The notes below the pieces were generated by a model. The model had not been told where the DNA came from and searched no databases. It worked only from the letters and a program-made list of their open reading frames with translations. Below are positions 35,726 to 45,969 of a stretch of DNA of 64,000 nucleotides, one piece after another. The position numbers and the translations under genes are program-made. How positions within the stretch are numbered: the stretch's first letter is position 1; every line of letters begins with the position of its first letter. Source of the DNA: Desulfosporosinus sp. (GTDB lineage Bacteria > Bacillota > Desulfitobacteriia > Desulfitobacteriales > Desulfitobacteriaceae); contig DOPM01000055.1 in NCBI GenBank assembly GCA_003513495.1, positions 124,001 through 188,000 of the forward strand. Direction: 5' to 3'.

Positions 35726-36940
35726 TTATGAGCTAAACCTATCTACTTCGAAAAGCTTGAGATCTTCATCCACCTCTCCCAAATATAATTTGCTGAGCAT
35801 CATTCCACCTAACACCGCAAATAAAATGCCATTGGCTCCATATCCCAAGCAGTACCATAATTTTGTATTCTTCGGATCTTTCCCTAGGAAGCCCACGTTA
35901 TCATCAGTGGATGCAAAAGCCCCGCAATATCGATACTCGATCTCAATATTTAACTTAGGAAATAGGTTTTTCAGGCGTTGCTCTAACCTATCATAACTTT
36001 TAATGCATAATTCTTCATTCAATATATCGGGGAGAAAGTTAATATCCTCTCCGCCAATGATGATTCTATTATCACTTGTTGTTCTGAAGTAATGGTAAGG
36101 GTCTTCATTGTCTCTAACTACGACTCCTTTGTAGATATTCTCTAAATTATTGATTGGCCTTGTAGCAATATTAAAGGTGGTTGTTTTAGTTCCGAAGACC
36201 TTTTTTGTAAAAAGATGGGTGTTGTACCCAGATGCCACGATAACTACTTTACCTCTAACTTTGTGGCCAAAGACCGTTTCTACGGTAACCACCTTCTCAT
36301 TATACTTTACATCCACCGCTTCTGTGTTTTCATAGACTCTTAACCCATTTTTACAGCTTACCTCCAATAAAGCATGTGTATATTTATAAGGATTGAATTG
36401 AGCTCCTCCACCTTTACTTAATACACCACCCTTAACCTCAAATGAAAACGGATTAGTCTCCTGATCAATGAATTCTACCGGAAATCCATTTTCTTTTCTA
36501 AATTTATACTCTTGTTCAATTTCCTCTTTTTCTTGATCTTTAGCTGTGTATAGCAAGCTATCAACTCGTTTAAAGTCACAAGTATTGCCATATTCGGCGA
36601 TAAACTCTTCGATTTCATCTAATGCCTTTATTCCTAACTCATACGACCTTAGAATATTGGCAATGGAGGTATAGGACTTTAACTCCATCGCATTACTATC
36701 AAGTTCATATTGAAGAAGTGACGTTGTGATGCTAGTACTCCCATGAGCAATTCTTGATTTTTCTAAAAGAACAGCCTTAATATTGCGTTTAGAGAAATAA
36801 TACCCTAAAATTGCTCCAGTTACGCCTCCACCTACTATAATCACATCGGTCTCGATGTCGTCTGTTAAATACTCATACTGCTTAGTCAATGGGCTAATTC
36901 TCGTAAAAATACAATCTCCTTGTACATACTGTATCTGCAT
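35726..36940 (-). CDS. FAD-dependent oxidoreductase, DadA/glycine-oxidase family
   Basis: 404 residues from the ATG at 36940 (an upstream in-frame TTG is less likely). FAD motif VIIVGGGVTGAILGYYFSKR, then EKSRIAHGSTSITTSLLQYE and a C-terminal YCGAFASTDDNVGFLG and GYGANGILFAVLGGMML. The fold is that of D-amino-acid dehydrogenases and glycine/sarcosine oxidases. Related proteins often carry a C-terminal Rieske domain; this one stops before it. The substrate is unknown. Confidence 0.85.
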   Translation of the reverse strand: MQIQYVQGDCIFTRISPLTKQYEYLTDDIETDVIIVGGGVTGAILGYYFSKRNIKAVLLEKSRIAHGSTSITTSLLQYELDSNAMELKSYTSIANILRSYELGIKALDEIEEFIAEYGNTCDFKRVDSLLYTAKDQEKEEIEQEYKFRKENGFPVEFIDQETNPFSFEVKGGVLSKGGGAQFNPYKYTHALLEVSCKNGLRVYENTEAVDVKYNEKVVTVETVFGHKVRGKVVIVASGYNTHLFTKKVFGTKTTTFNIATRPINNLENIYKGVVVRDNEDPYHYFRTTSDNRIIIGGEDINFLPDILNEELCIKSYDRLEQRLKNLFPKLNIEIEYRYCGAFASTDDNVGFLGKDPKNTKLWYCLGYGANGILFAVLGGMMLSKLYLGEVDEDLKLFEVDRFSS

Positions 36941-37102
36941 ACTAATAACCGACTCCCTTAAAATCAAGTTAAATCAATACTCTGATATCTTCTATAAAAA
37001 AGAATTGTTTACTATATTCTATTGTAGCTTTTGCTAAACAACTCGAAGTTATGTATTCCCTAAGCTCCCCCAGTACTCAACCCTATATAGTCTGAATACA
37101 GG

Positions 37103-37450
37103 GACACAAGGGGACGGTTCTTCTGTGTCAATATCTAAGCCTTTCGGACAATGTGGAGCGGAAAGCAATTGATCCTGCGTATTTGCCGTAGAACGTGATT
37201 GGTCATCAAGCAATACCCTAGAATGCTTTTCCCGCTGTTTAGGGATAATTTTTGTGGTATCCAGGTATCTCTGAAAATCATCTTCTTCTTGGAATATATC
37301 CTGCAGGCCAATTCCCCGTACTATAACATGGTAGATTTCTGTTTCACTTTTCTTTCTTGGCTTCCTGGGCATTCCTTCACGCCCCTTCTACCCTTTTTTC
37401 AAATCCATCATGTATTCTAATTTGACACAAGGGAACCGTCCCCCTGTGCC
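37103..37450 (-). repeat. RAYT-element derivative, copy 2 (both ends present)
   Basis: Begins GACACAAGGGGACGGTTC and ends GAACCGTCCCCCTGTGCC. The inside keeps only the start of the transposase gene (MPRKPRKKSETEIYHVIVRG, then a shift) and the far 3' edge; the core is deleted. The remainder of 36970-37552 is non-coding. Confidence 0.88.
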
Positions 37451-37552
37451 CTGCCCCCTGTGCCCTGTGCCTGACTCATATTTAAGAATTATCAACAAAT
37501 AATACCACTATGTCAATCGCTTTTTGCGCTCATTATACGAGGAGGTAGAAAA

Positions 37553-38554
37553 ATGTCATATTTACTAAAGCCCCTTCAAGCAGGCCCGTTAACGCTCAAG
37601 AACCGCTTGGTTATGCCACCAATGGCTACCGCAAAGGCAGATCCTAATGGAAAAGTAAATTCATCAATTCTAGACTATTACACCGAAAAATCCCAAGGCG
37701 GATACCTTTCACTTATTATCATCGAACACAGTTTTATTCAATCAGATGGAAAAGCAAGTGACCGACAGCTTTCAGTATCCGATGACAGCATGATTCAAGG
37801 CCTTAAGGAGTTGGCAGATATCATCCACCGTAATGGGTCCAAGACCGTGATGCAAATCAATCATGCAGGAAGCAATACTACTGAGGAAATCACCGGTACT
37901 GTTCCCGTCGGTCCTTCAGCGGTACCACATCCACGCAGACAGACTATGCCAAACGAACTTACCTTGGAGGAAATTGCCACTATCATTAGAGCCTTTCAAA
38001 ATGGAGCTCGACGCACGAAGGAAGCAGGTTTTGATGGCGTAGAAATCCATGCAGCTCATGGTTACCTTCTCCATCAATTTTTCTCTCCGCTAACCAACAA
38101 ACGCACCGATGATTATGGTGGTAATATTCATAACCGAATTCGCCTACACCTGCAAGTCATAGAAGCGATACGCGCCTCTGTAGGTAATGATTTCCCCCTA
38201 CTTTTACGCTTAGGTGCTTCAGATTTTAGAGAAGGAGGAATTACCATCGAGGATAGTCAAATTGCTGCTCAAGAATTTGAGAGAGCGGGTGTCCACATTC
38301 TTGACATTTCCGGAGGCTTCTCAGGATATATTGTACCAGGGTTAACCGGACAAGGTTTTTTCGCTCCACTCAGTGAAGCTATTAAAAAAGTGGTATCCAT
38401 TCCAGTGATTCTCACGGGTGGAATTACCGAAGTCCATTCAGCAGAACATCTGCTATCGGAGCAAAAAGCAGACCTTATTGGGGTAGGAAGGGCAATCCTT
38501 AATGATTCCCAATGGGCAGAGCAGGCTATCAATAGTCTGAGAAGTGAGGCATAA
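37553..38554 (+). CDS. NADH:flavin oxidoreductase, old yellow enzyme family
   Basis: 333 residues, an FMN-binding TIM barrel: LKNRLVMPPMATAKADPNG at the start, QINHAGSNT, GVEIHAAHGYLLHQFFSPLT, and the phosphate-binding ILTGGI and DLIGVGRAIL near the end. It lacks the C-terminal Fe-S and NAD domains of 2,4-dienoyl-CoA reductase, so it is a stand-alone OYE-like ene-reductase reducing activated C=C bonds. GAGGAGG ribosome site. Flanked by transposon derivatives on both sides. Confidence 0.9.
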   Translation: MSYLLKPLQAGPLTLKNRLVMPPMATAKADPNGKVNSSILDYYTEKSQGGYLSLIIIEHSFIQSDGKASDRQLSVSDDSMIQGLKELADIIHRNGSKTVMQINHAGSNTTEEITGTVPVGPSAVPHPRRQTMPNELTLEEIATIIRAFQNGARRTKEAGFDGVEIHAAHGYLLHQFFSPLTNKRTDDYGGNIHNRIRLHLQVIEAIRASVGNDFPLLLRLGASDFREGGITIEDSQIAAQEFERAGVHILDISGGFSGYIVPGLTGQGFFAPLSEAIKKVVSIPVILTGGITEVHSAEHLLSEQKADLIGVGRAILNDSQWAEQAINSLRSEA

Positions 38555-38566
38555 ACACATGGGATA

Positions 38567-38764
38567 AACACATGGGGACGGTTCTTCTGTGTTAATGTCT
38601 AAGCCTTTCGGACAATGTGGAATGGAAAGCCCCATATTTTATTTCGTGCATTCTGGTCCATCTTCTGCAAAGCCGTTACCGGTTTACCTTTCATTATTCT
38701 CTTGGTGATTTCATATGCCTCGGTTTCGCTGATTCGTTTGGTCTTATCGCAATCCAGGCAGTGC
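38567..38764 (-). repeat. RAYT-element derivative, copy 3 (right end lost)
   Basis: Starts ACACATGGGGACGGTTCTTC and follows the 3' part of the transposase gene to about 38764, where similarity stops abruptly; the next sequence is the group II intron remnant. It begins 13 bp after the stop of the oxidoreductase gene. Confidence 0.82.
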
Positions 38765-38789
38765 TCTTCACTGCTTTGCCAATGTCGAA

Positions 38790-38920
38790 GCTGACAGGTT
38801 TCAGCTTAATGAGCCAAAACGACGATAACTCTTTGGAATATGGAAAGCCGATACCGTGAAAGTCGCTCGTACGGTTCGGGAAGGGGCGGGTTTACTTTCC
38901 AAATCCGCCCTATTTCATAC
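38790..38920 (+). mobile_element. Group II intron 3' end (domains V and VI) remnant
   Basis: AAAGCCGATACCGTGAAAGT and CGCTCGTACGGTT form the ~34-nt hairpin of a group II intron domain V, with catalytic AGC, GAAA tetraloop and the closing GGTT. A GC-rich domain VI hairpin follows (GGGCGG...CCGCCC, 38884-38910), then TATTTCATAC, a plausible 3' end. No reverse transcriptase or 5' end is present, so only the tail survives. Confidence 0.7.
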
Positions 38921-38930
38921 TCAAAAATAA

Positions 38931-38970
38931 AATGCGTTGGTGTGTGAATTTCTATCTCAACCAACGCATT
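38931..38970. terminator. Terminator hairpin
   Basis: AATGCGTTGGT and ACCAACGCATT pair around an 18-nt loop; A- and T-rich tracts flank it (AAAAATAA before, AATATTTTAT after). It could serve the convergent lipoprotein gene on the minus strand. Confidence 0.65.
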
Positions 38971-39040
38971 AATATTTTATTTGTTAACCTAAATGAATCT
39001 TTCAAGTAATATATCTCCAATATTTCTTCTTACATATTAT

Positions 39041-40396
39041 TTAAGGTCCTGTTCCTTCACTATCAATCCTCCAACCACTTTTATCCGATCCCTTTTTAAG
39101 AATAATAAATCTGGTTTGCTTCCCGCTGTTTGAAGTAATCTCTTTTTTAAATTTTAAATCTATTGTTGCTGCATACTCCACAGCCCCCTTTGGATTACCA
39201 AAGCCGCTTACTTCCCGTAAACTAATAACTTTTGCCGATTTTACATTCTGTTCGCCATCCATAAAGACATTATTATAACCAGCGTTCATTAGCAGATTAT
39301 TATCCATATTTGCAGCCAAGTAATTACATAGATTCTCTCGAGTCAAACAGGCAAACAGCATTTTTTGATCTTGGCTATTCATCGCTTTATAATATTGTTT
39401 TATGATGTCCTCTGGTTTCATTTTAGATAATTCTATTTCTAGTTCATTATAATTGATATAATCACTAATCCAATGACCCCATTCTTTATTGGTGATATCT
39501 GTTAAGCTTTTTCTATCAAGTGAGCAGGCAAAGCAGTCGTGTCTCCCCGCATCAATATATGCTCCAACGATTTTGTTATTGTATTTCAAAACGATTCCTC
39601 GTGAATTCATTCTTGGATTCATATACTCAGGCAAGGGCTCCCTAAGCCTGTAAATATCAACCTCTACTTCCTTCCCTAGGTATTCACTATAGTCCAGGCC
39701 GATACTTTTGGAAAGTTCGTTATTGTAAGCCCAGTATATCTTGACAGGATATTCTCCCGCATCGTGTTTCAGGTTAGATGGGAGTGTCACATTCAATGTA
39801 TTGACTCGATAGTCAATCGTCCAATTATATCTTTCAAATAATTCTCCAACCTGATTGTCTATGTTTGGATCAAACTGTCTATATTCTGTAAAGTCCTTTA
39901 TATATCTAAAGAAATCAAAACCAGGGTCATATTTCTGATCATCAATCTCCAAATACCCCACTGCAAAGGCTGGGTCATCAAAGGCAAATTTGATTTCCTT
40001 TTTGCTCCCATTTCCTGCTACAAGTATCAAACTATTGTTCTTTGTTGCCATACCACTCATCTTATTAATTTTTGACTCGTCCTTAATTAATTGGCTTTTG
40101 CCGATCATCCTTAAAATATCCGACAGCATTTTGTTATCTTCGATTTTTGCTTCATATGTTCCAAACATACCCTTAGAGTCAAAATTCACATCTATCTCAA
40201 CTGTATTCTTATATAGTTCTTCAAAATTGGGTACAGCGGAATTATCTATCTCGTTGATTTTTTTCTGTGCTGTCTGATTTACAATTGATATTTCCTCTGA
40301 TATTATCTCGCTCTTTATTTTTGTTTCTTGAGAGCAACCTGTTAAAGTAAAAACCATACTGATAATAATCCATACTGCAAAACTTTTTTTAATCAT
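39041..40396 (-). CDS. Lipoprotein of unknown function
   Basis: 451 residues from the ATG at 40396. The signal peptide MIKKSFAVWIIISMVFTLTGC ends in lipobox LTGC. The mature protein is large and acidic without a known domain in the first half (a possible beta-propeller or PepSY-like region). Residues ~330-450 contain EDIIKQYYKAMNSQDQKMLFA and end FIILKKGSDKSGWRIDSEG, resembling a DUF4829/NTF2-like module seen in clostridial lipoproteins. Monocistronic. Function unknown. Confidence 0.7.
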   Translation of the reverse strand: MIKKSFAVWIIISMVFTLTGCSQETKIKSEIISEEISIVNQTAQKKINEIDNSAVPNFEELYKNTVEIDVNFDSKGMFGTYEAKIEDNKMLSDILRMIGKSQLIKDESKINKMSGMATKNNSLILVAGNGSKKEIKFAFDDPAFAVGYLEIDDQKYDPGFDFFRYIKDFTEYRQFDPNIDNQVGELFERYNWTIDYRVNTLNVTLPSNLKHDAGEYPVKIYWAYNNELSKSIGLDYSEYLGKEVEVDIYRLREPLPEYMNPRMNSRGIVLKYNNKIVGAYIDAGRHDCFACSLDRKSLTDITNKEWGHWISDYINYNELEIELSKMKPEDIIKQYYKAMNSQDQKMLFACLTRENLCNYLAANMDNNLLMNAGYNNVFMDGEQNVKSAKVISLREVSGFGNPKGAVEYAATIDLKFKKEITSNSGKQTRFIILKKGSDKSGWRIDSEGTGP

Positions 40397-40484
40397 TGCA
40401 CACCTCATTTAGCCTAATATTTTTAGGAATTTTTCAGCCAAAGTGAGTTCCTAGGCCGTACTCAAACTGTTGGTATCCTGGTTC

Positions 40485-41140
40485 TTATTCCTCGTCATCT
40501 CTACCTTCGGTAAAAATCTCATCCAGACACCCGTCATCAATAGCTGACCCTTTATTTTTGTAGGGAACTGACCGAGGCCTACCTATTTTATAAAATTTGC
40601 AGGACTTAGGTCCATAACAAAAGGTTTCAAATCGATATTTTTTTATGTTCTTATCAAAATCCCATTGAATTTCAACATTAGCATATTGGCCCAAATACAT
40701 TGAAAACATTTTGATTCCCACAAACGTTTACTTAATAGCCTGGCCCCTCTTTCTTCATAAGTCTGCATTGATGGAGGCAGCATTATCCAAGGCGGTGGTA
40801 GTCTTTCAAGGCTCGTGGATGCTCTACGCAAACATTTCAACGAGCCGGCTCTATAATAGTCTGCAAATTATCTTTCTTCATATTGTTTTGTCCAGGCCGT
40901 ACCTTCAAGTACGTCACCTATTCGAAATAAACCCTTAAGCTGCTGTTTTTCAGAAATTGCAACCGAAAACTGTTTTTTACCCTCATTGCTATCCCCTGCG
41001 ATAAAGAGATTATACCCCAGGTGATAGTGGGTTCGATTATCCATAAGATATCTCCAGACTCTGGTTCTGGGTTGTATAGCTGCAATTTCACCTTTCCAAT
41101 TCAATTTAACTGAGACATTTCCACAAACTCTCTTATTCAT
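40485..41140 (-). pseudogene. Broken gene of unknown family in three frames
   Basis: An intact start reads MNKRVCGNVSVKLNWKGEIA to a stop after codon 90; the next frame continues DYYRAGSLK to PPPWIMLPPSMQTYEERG, and a third supplies the end (YANVEIQWDFDKNIKKYRFE, CYGPKSCKFYKIG, SAIDDGCL). At least two frame changes have occurred. The product would be ~210 residues, soluble, with a few cysteines; I do not recognise it. A scrap of its 3' end is duplicated at 33795-33850. Confidence 0.65.
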
Positions 41141-41191
41141 CTTATTCCACCCTTAAATGTTCTACTGGACTAGTTGATGAGCCCATCAAAA

Positions 41192-42000
41192 TCAAACCTT
41201 TACCCACTTTGTTTTATCGCTTTGTTCTTCGGATACCTCTCGATAGATCTCCAGCACAGCTTTATTGGTAACTGCTCCAAAATAAGCAGTGATAATTGCT
41301 CCTATGACTATGCCATTGAAGCCCATGGCTGCTAAAGGGTGAATACATATCCCCACAAGAGAAAACAAAACCCCAAAAGAAAAGGCCATCTTGATGGTTA
41401 AACCTATGTTTTTAAACAACAAACTAATTCCAAGTTTAAATTATCGATTAGCCCAACTTTATCTACAACCATTGAGTATCTGACGTAAACTAATGGTATA
41501 TATCCCAAACTAAAATAACCAAATTCCCTTTTTATTAAGATCAAGAGGATGGGGATGACTTCCAAGAGGGTAAGGATAAAAAACTTAAACCATAATTTAT
41601 TACCATCTCTGAAAAAGTCTTTGAAAGTTACCCTTTTATACCCTGCTTGACTAATAACAGACATATAACCACTGTTCAAAAAACTTGTGACTAGAATAAT
41701 CGATAGAAGAAGTAACATGTTGGTCAGGTTGACTTGATTTATAACTCCTTGAAAAGGGCTTGAATAATTATACTGAAAGATCAGAGAAGGGAAATCTTCC
41801 AAGATATATCGAATACTAGGTGGGGCTGAAATAATCCCTATCTTTAAGTTGAATAGTCTGGAAATAGGCTGGTATTCACTCTTGAAAATTCCTTCATAAA
41901 GACTGAGTTCTCCAATATCTAAAACTACGGGCAGCAAAATAATCCAAATAACCGAATGAATAGTTTTAAACTGTTCGTTTAATCTATCAGTTATAGACAT
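41192..42000 (-). pseudogene. Membrane protein gene with one frameshift
   Basis: The first 185 codons (42000 to about 41440) give a membrane protein start, MSITDRLNEQFKTIHSVIW, with four hydrophobic segments. Near 41440 the sequence AATTTAAACTTGG shifts the frame; reading one base differently continues FKLGISLLFKNIGLTIKMAF into the second open frame to 41192, which adds two more segments. One lost T would explain it. Repaired length about 268 residues. Family unknown. It is divergent from the gene at 42072. Confidence 0.7.
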
Positions 42001-42071
42001 TCGCTTTCCTCCATTTAGCCAGCTAAATTTGTGATATAATTAATTATTATACCATATTATGGAGGGGGGTA

Positions 42072-43326
42072 TTGGGCCAGGATATGAAGAAATACTTTAT
42101 GTTCTTATTTACGCTTGTCGTATTATTGGCTACTGTTTTCACTCAAATTTCCACCTACAAGGCACTTCCTAAACCCGACTTTCGGGAACCTTTTCTTGAA
42201 TTGACTTCTTTAAAGTTCGGCCAAATTAAAACTATTGTTTGGCTAAATAATTTTATATTAGCTGAAAACGCTGTCTTAGTTTTAGCGACAAATCTCAAAG
42301 ATAATATCAGCTATTCTTACTTATCCTATTTGGATGTTGCTACCGGTTATAGTACACTCTTAGCTGAGTTTCCGACTCACCAATATCTTGAGGATGTTAT
42401 TTTGTTTGCGAGTCCTTTCTCAGGTAAGAGTATAATTACAGCTTACAGAGATGGCGTGGTTAAAACTACTATTACCAGGGATAATAAGCAGAATTTGCAA
42501 GCCGAACAGGAACACATAACTATCAATGGTTTTGATGAGGCTAATAGTATGGATTTCAAAGGTAGTCTCTACTAAAGCCAATGATAATTTATTATATGTA
42601 AAGAATTTTGAGCAAGCGGCCTTTCCTTTTTTTGAAACAAATAACCTACCCAACCAGGATATGACCTTCTTACGAAAACCCTATCAAATAATTAATGCCA
42701 ACACCCTAGACCGTACCCTTACCTATACCTCACTTACTAGTAACGGGATTGACCTCTACTCCATGGCTTTTGATGGTATGCCCTTAACCATCTATAATAA
42801 ACCGCTTGTAACCAAGGTTGTTCAGGCACAAGCTATCGAGGATGGATATGGTTTTATCGGTATGAGTTTGAACGATGCCCCCCCTAGCTCACCTAATGAT
42901 CAAACCTTAAATATTTTTATGGTTAGAAGAAATAGATCTGATTACCCGAATATGCTTAAATTGAATACTATTCCGTTTAATACCGATCCTCTAGGCGCGG
43001 TGCCTGCTATCTCCTCAACTACCTACAATCAGGATTATTCATTAGTCTATGCCAGTTATGATGAGAACCATAGGGGTAAACTAAATATATGTAGTTATGA
43101 ACAAGAACCCAAAGTTATCCTCGAAGATGAGAATCTCTTTGGGCCGGTTAACATTGCCAGAAAAAGTATACCTGACCCCACAGTCCCTTTAGTTAAAGAT
43201 GATTTCAGAAGCAAATATATTCTTTATTTCACTTTAGAGAATGATATAGTCAGAGTAAAGATTTGTGACGAGCAAGGGAAGTTAGTTAAGGATCTTACCG
43301 AAATGCTTATGGGGAATGTGAATTAG
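42072..43326 (+). pseudogene. Secreted/membrane-anchored protein gene with one frameshift
   Basis: The first 160 codons begin MKKYFMFLFTLVVLLATVFT, an N-terminal membrane anchor or signal, and reach DEANSMDFK, where a one-base shift (near 42560) switches to the frame continuing VVSTKANDNLLYVKNFEQ to 43326. Repaired, it is about 415 residues, rich in repeats of Y/T and short strands that suggest a beta-propeller. A duplicated scrap of this gene lies at 35599-35705. Function unknown. Confidence 0.72.
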
Positions 43327-43357
43327 TAGCAATCTTGTTGTACAAGAGGTGAGAGAA

Positions 43358-43687
43358 ATGGAAGGGTTCATAATATATTCAATTATTATATTGTTCTGTG
43401 CTTTTATTTTTATTGGATTAGGGATATTTGCATGGAAAAAAGAGACCCCAATGCATTTTTGGTCTGGCACAGAGGTTAAGGCAGAAGAAATATCAAATAT
43501 TAGAGCGTATAATATAGCAAATGGACTAATGTGGATGATATATGGATTTGCATTTATAATTGCAAGTATACTAGGATTAATACTCGGGTATGCAGTTGGA
43601 ATAGCACTTGTCATCTTGTTATGTTCACTTGGAATAATTGCATTGGTCATTGTTTATCGATACATATATAAAAAGTATAAAGTATGA
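43358..43687 (+). CDS. Small membrane protein, three hydrophobic segments
   Basis: 109 residues from the ATG at 43358, which has AGAGGTGAG upstream. Hydrophobic segments at about 5-25, 55-75 and 82-102, separated by a polar loop containing MHFWSGTEVKAEEISNIRAYN. Similar small proteins occur in clostridia but I know of no function. It follows the broken gene by 30 bp. Confidence 0.65.
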   Translation: MEGFIIYSIIILFCAFIFIGLGIFAWKKETPMHFWSGTEVKAEEISNIRAYNIANGLMWMIYGFAFIIASILGLILGYAVGIALVILLCSLGIIALVIVYRYIYKKYKV

Positions 43688-43776
43688 ATATCTGACATTG
43701 AAGAGTAAAGTCTTTGGGGCCGACGTCCTGACGGCCTCTGAATCTGGGGGCGCGCGTTAGTGCTCTGCATTGCATG

Positions 43777-44087
43777 CCACAGGCTTAATCCATCGTTTCT
43801 TAAACGAATCAATAGCTTGCTTCGTGCATCCTGGTCCATCTTCTGTAAAGCCGTTACTGGTTTACCTTTCATATTCTCTTGGTGATTTCATATGCTTCGC
43901 TTTTGCTGATTCGTTTGGTCTTATCGCAATCCAGCATTGGTCTTCGTTACCCTCTTCCGTGTGAAAATCATCTTCTTCGTTGTTTCACTCTTCTTTCTTG
44001 CTTCCTGGGCATTCCTTCACGCCCCTCCCCTTATTTCAAAACTACCGTCCATTCTAATTTGACACAAGAGAACCGTCCCCCTGTGCC
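43777..44087 (-). repeat. RAYT-element derivative, copy 4 (left end lost)
   Basis: From about 43777 it follows the transposase 3' region (AGGCTTAATCCATC...), then jumps to the gene start and the right terminal repeat ending GAACCGTCCCCCTGTGCC at 44087, 4 bp from the stop of the TerD-vWA gene. The left terminal repeat is missing; 43690-43776 holds only a short GC-rich unidentified segment. Confidence 0.8.
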
Positions 44088-44091
44088 CCTA

Positions 44092-45393
44092 TCAGATACT
44101 AAGAATTTTCTTAAGCTTTGCTTCCTTAAGCCACTGGGGGAATTCATTCAATAGCCTTTCGTACAACTGTTCATCCGATATCCGGTCAAGATCATCCAAG
44201 GCAAAAAAATTAGCATTGTCCACGACTCTACCTTCCATCGTATCTAGCTTTTCTAGGATGCCATAGTTTTCCCGCCCAATTCCTATGAATTGCCAAAATA
44301 GCGGCAGGATAGCAGCGTCAGTGATCAATTTTCTAATCTCTCTGTTTTTGTTAATCCCTCCGTCTGAAATAAACACGATAAAGGCCGGAAGGTTGCTCCT
44401 TTGCTTTTGTTCTTCCGTATAAAAACCTATAACATCCCTGATAACCGGCGGCTCGTCATTCCTGCCGAAGATCTTTCCCTTAAAACCACCAGTTTTGGCT
44501 TTGTTCAGAATCTCTCTTTCAATGTAACCCTCATGTGTTTTCTCCGTAACTGCAGGCAGGCGGTGAAAGCGGTGATCAAAGATCCAGAGGTCCAGCATTC
44601 CATCATCATCAAAGTAGCTGGCAACAGCGGTAATCCGGTCCACAAGATTCTGTACAGTTCCACCTTTGTAAAGCTTGGACATTGAACCGGAAATATCGAG
44701 TACTAACCCAACCCTAGCCAGTACGTTGGTAAGTTTTTTCTTCTCCAGAATCACACTTACTTTCTTTTTGAGCAAGCTGATTTTGGATAAGTTTACAACC
44801 AACGGTTCCGGGGCAGCTGCCGCATTATCTGGCTCAACCTCAATTCCGAAATTATTGCATAGGGCTTCAAGCCCTCCTTTAAAGCCGCTTCCTATGGCAT
44901 TGAATTTCCAAGCTCCGTTGTGAAGATATAGTTCGCCAGGTACCAGGGCAGTTTCAACCATAAACTGTTCACTGACTTTATACTCCAGAAGGACTTCCTG
45001 AGTATCTTTATTACAGACAGCTACTCTTATTTGGTCAATTTGGCCAAAGTTCTGTCCTCTAGCCTCAGCGGCATGAATGGTAATCGTGAAGGCAATTCTG
45101 CAGATATCTTGAGGAAGACGAGCCAGATCTATGGCTATCTGTTCACCATCCCCGTCATGGGCCACAGAATGGTGAACCGCTCCATTACCTCCCGCTGGAT
45201 TATTATAGAAAACAAAATCCCGATCATCTCGTGTCTTTCCGTTCATGGTTAATAAAAAGGCCGCAGAATCAATCTCGTAGTGGGCAGGATTGCCCCCGCC
45301 TTTAACATGCCAGCTAAGTTTAACCGCCAAATTCTTAATATCCGGTCTATTCTTAGTAACATCTGCCTTTTGCCCTTTAGTTACCTGATTCAT
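44092..45393 (-). CDS. TerD-domain protein with C-terminal von Willebrand A domain (TerF-like)
   Basis: 433 residues. The first ~190 form a TerD stress-protein domain (LSWHVKGGGNPAHYEIDSAAFLL-type strands, NPAGGNGAVHHSVAHDGDGE with calcium-binding acidic groups). From ~220 a vWA domain follows with MIDAS motif LVLDISGSMSKLY and a downstream FISDGGIN. Ter proteins bind calcium and take part in tellurite, colicin and envelope-stress responses. Here it stands alone, without terZABCDE neighbours. The start has GAAAGGGTGATGAT upstream. Confidence 0.88.
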   Translation of the reverse strand: MNQVTKGQKADVTKNRPDIKNLAVKLSWHVKGGGNPAHYEIDSAAFLLTMNGKTRDDRDFVFYNNPAGGNGAVHHSVAHDGDGEQIAIDLARLPQDICRIAFTITIHAAEARGQNFGQIDQIRVAVCNKDTQEVLLEYKVSEQFMVETALVPGELYLHNGAWKFNAIGSGFKGGLEALCNNFGIEVEPDNAAAAPEPLVVNLSKISLLKKKVSVILEKKKLTNVLARVGLVLDISGSMSKLYKGGTVQNLVDRITAVASYFDDDGMLDLWIFDHRFHRLPAVTEKTHEGYIEREILNKAKTGGFKGKIFGRNDEPPVIRDVIGFYTEEQKQRSNLPAFIVFISDGGINKNREIRKLITDAAILPLFWQFIGIGRENYGILEKLDTMEGRVVDNANFFALDDLDRISDEQLYERLLNEFPQWLKEAKLKKILSI

Positions 45394-45576
45394 ATCATCA
45401 CCCTTTCATGGTTTTAATCAGCGCATCAGTAACCATAAGACAAAAGATACAGCCGGTATCCAAGCCTTTATAACGTTCCGATACTTTCTCTCTGTCAAAT
45501 GGTTCATATTTAATATGACCTTCTTTAAGAGTTTCATGTCTTAAAGCCATTTCTTCATGTACAATCTATAATTCCT

Positions 45577-45969
45577 TTAATAATTCCGCAACTTTTTGCA
45601 GGAATCCGATGTTCTGGTTCCTTGATGAAAGACCATTTGCCACCTGCCATCGATGAATTTCCAAATTGAACTACGTAATGAATTCCTCATTTCTTCTCTA
45701 GATTCATTTGTCTTTACTGTACGATAGGTTGCTAGTACCACATATGGCGATAAGACTTTGACTTGAAAATCCTCAATAATCACTGGAACTGAAGGAGAAT
45801 GGGGCAATTCCTCGATAACTTGTAATTTATCGTATGTGTAGCCGGAACTTCCAAATTCAACAAAGTCGTCAGCTAGAAGCATTGATATTTCCTCTCTAGA
45901 TCGACGAATCTCAGGTTGTAACAGTCTACCTTCTAGTTTATTTATTTGTCGGTAGAGTGATGATTCCAT
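45577..45969 (-). CDS. NTF2-like protein (DUF4440 type)
   Basis: 130 residues from the ATG at 45969 with AGGTGG upstream (24 further codons are open but unlikely). ESSLYRQINKLEGRLLQPEI, LLADDFVEFGSSGYTYDK and a C-terminal WQMVFHQGTR match the small DUF4440/SnoaL-like fold often used for unknown hydrolase or steroid-isomerase-like roles. Function unknown. 45400-45576 is non-coding. Confidence 0.82.
   Translation of the reverse strand: MESSLYRQINKLEGRLLQPEIRRSREEISMLLADDFVEFGSSGYTYDKLQVIEELPHSPSVPVIIEDFQVKVLSPYVVLATYRTVKTNESREEMRNSLRSSIWKFIDGRWQMVFHQGTRTSDSCKKLRNY

Noticed and set aside
40643..40840. 65-codon minus-strand frame as an independent gene
   Set aside because: It joins the frames on either side into one broken gene (40485-41140).
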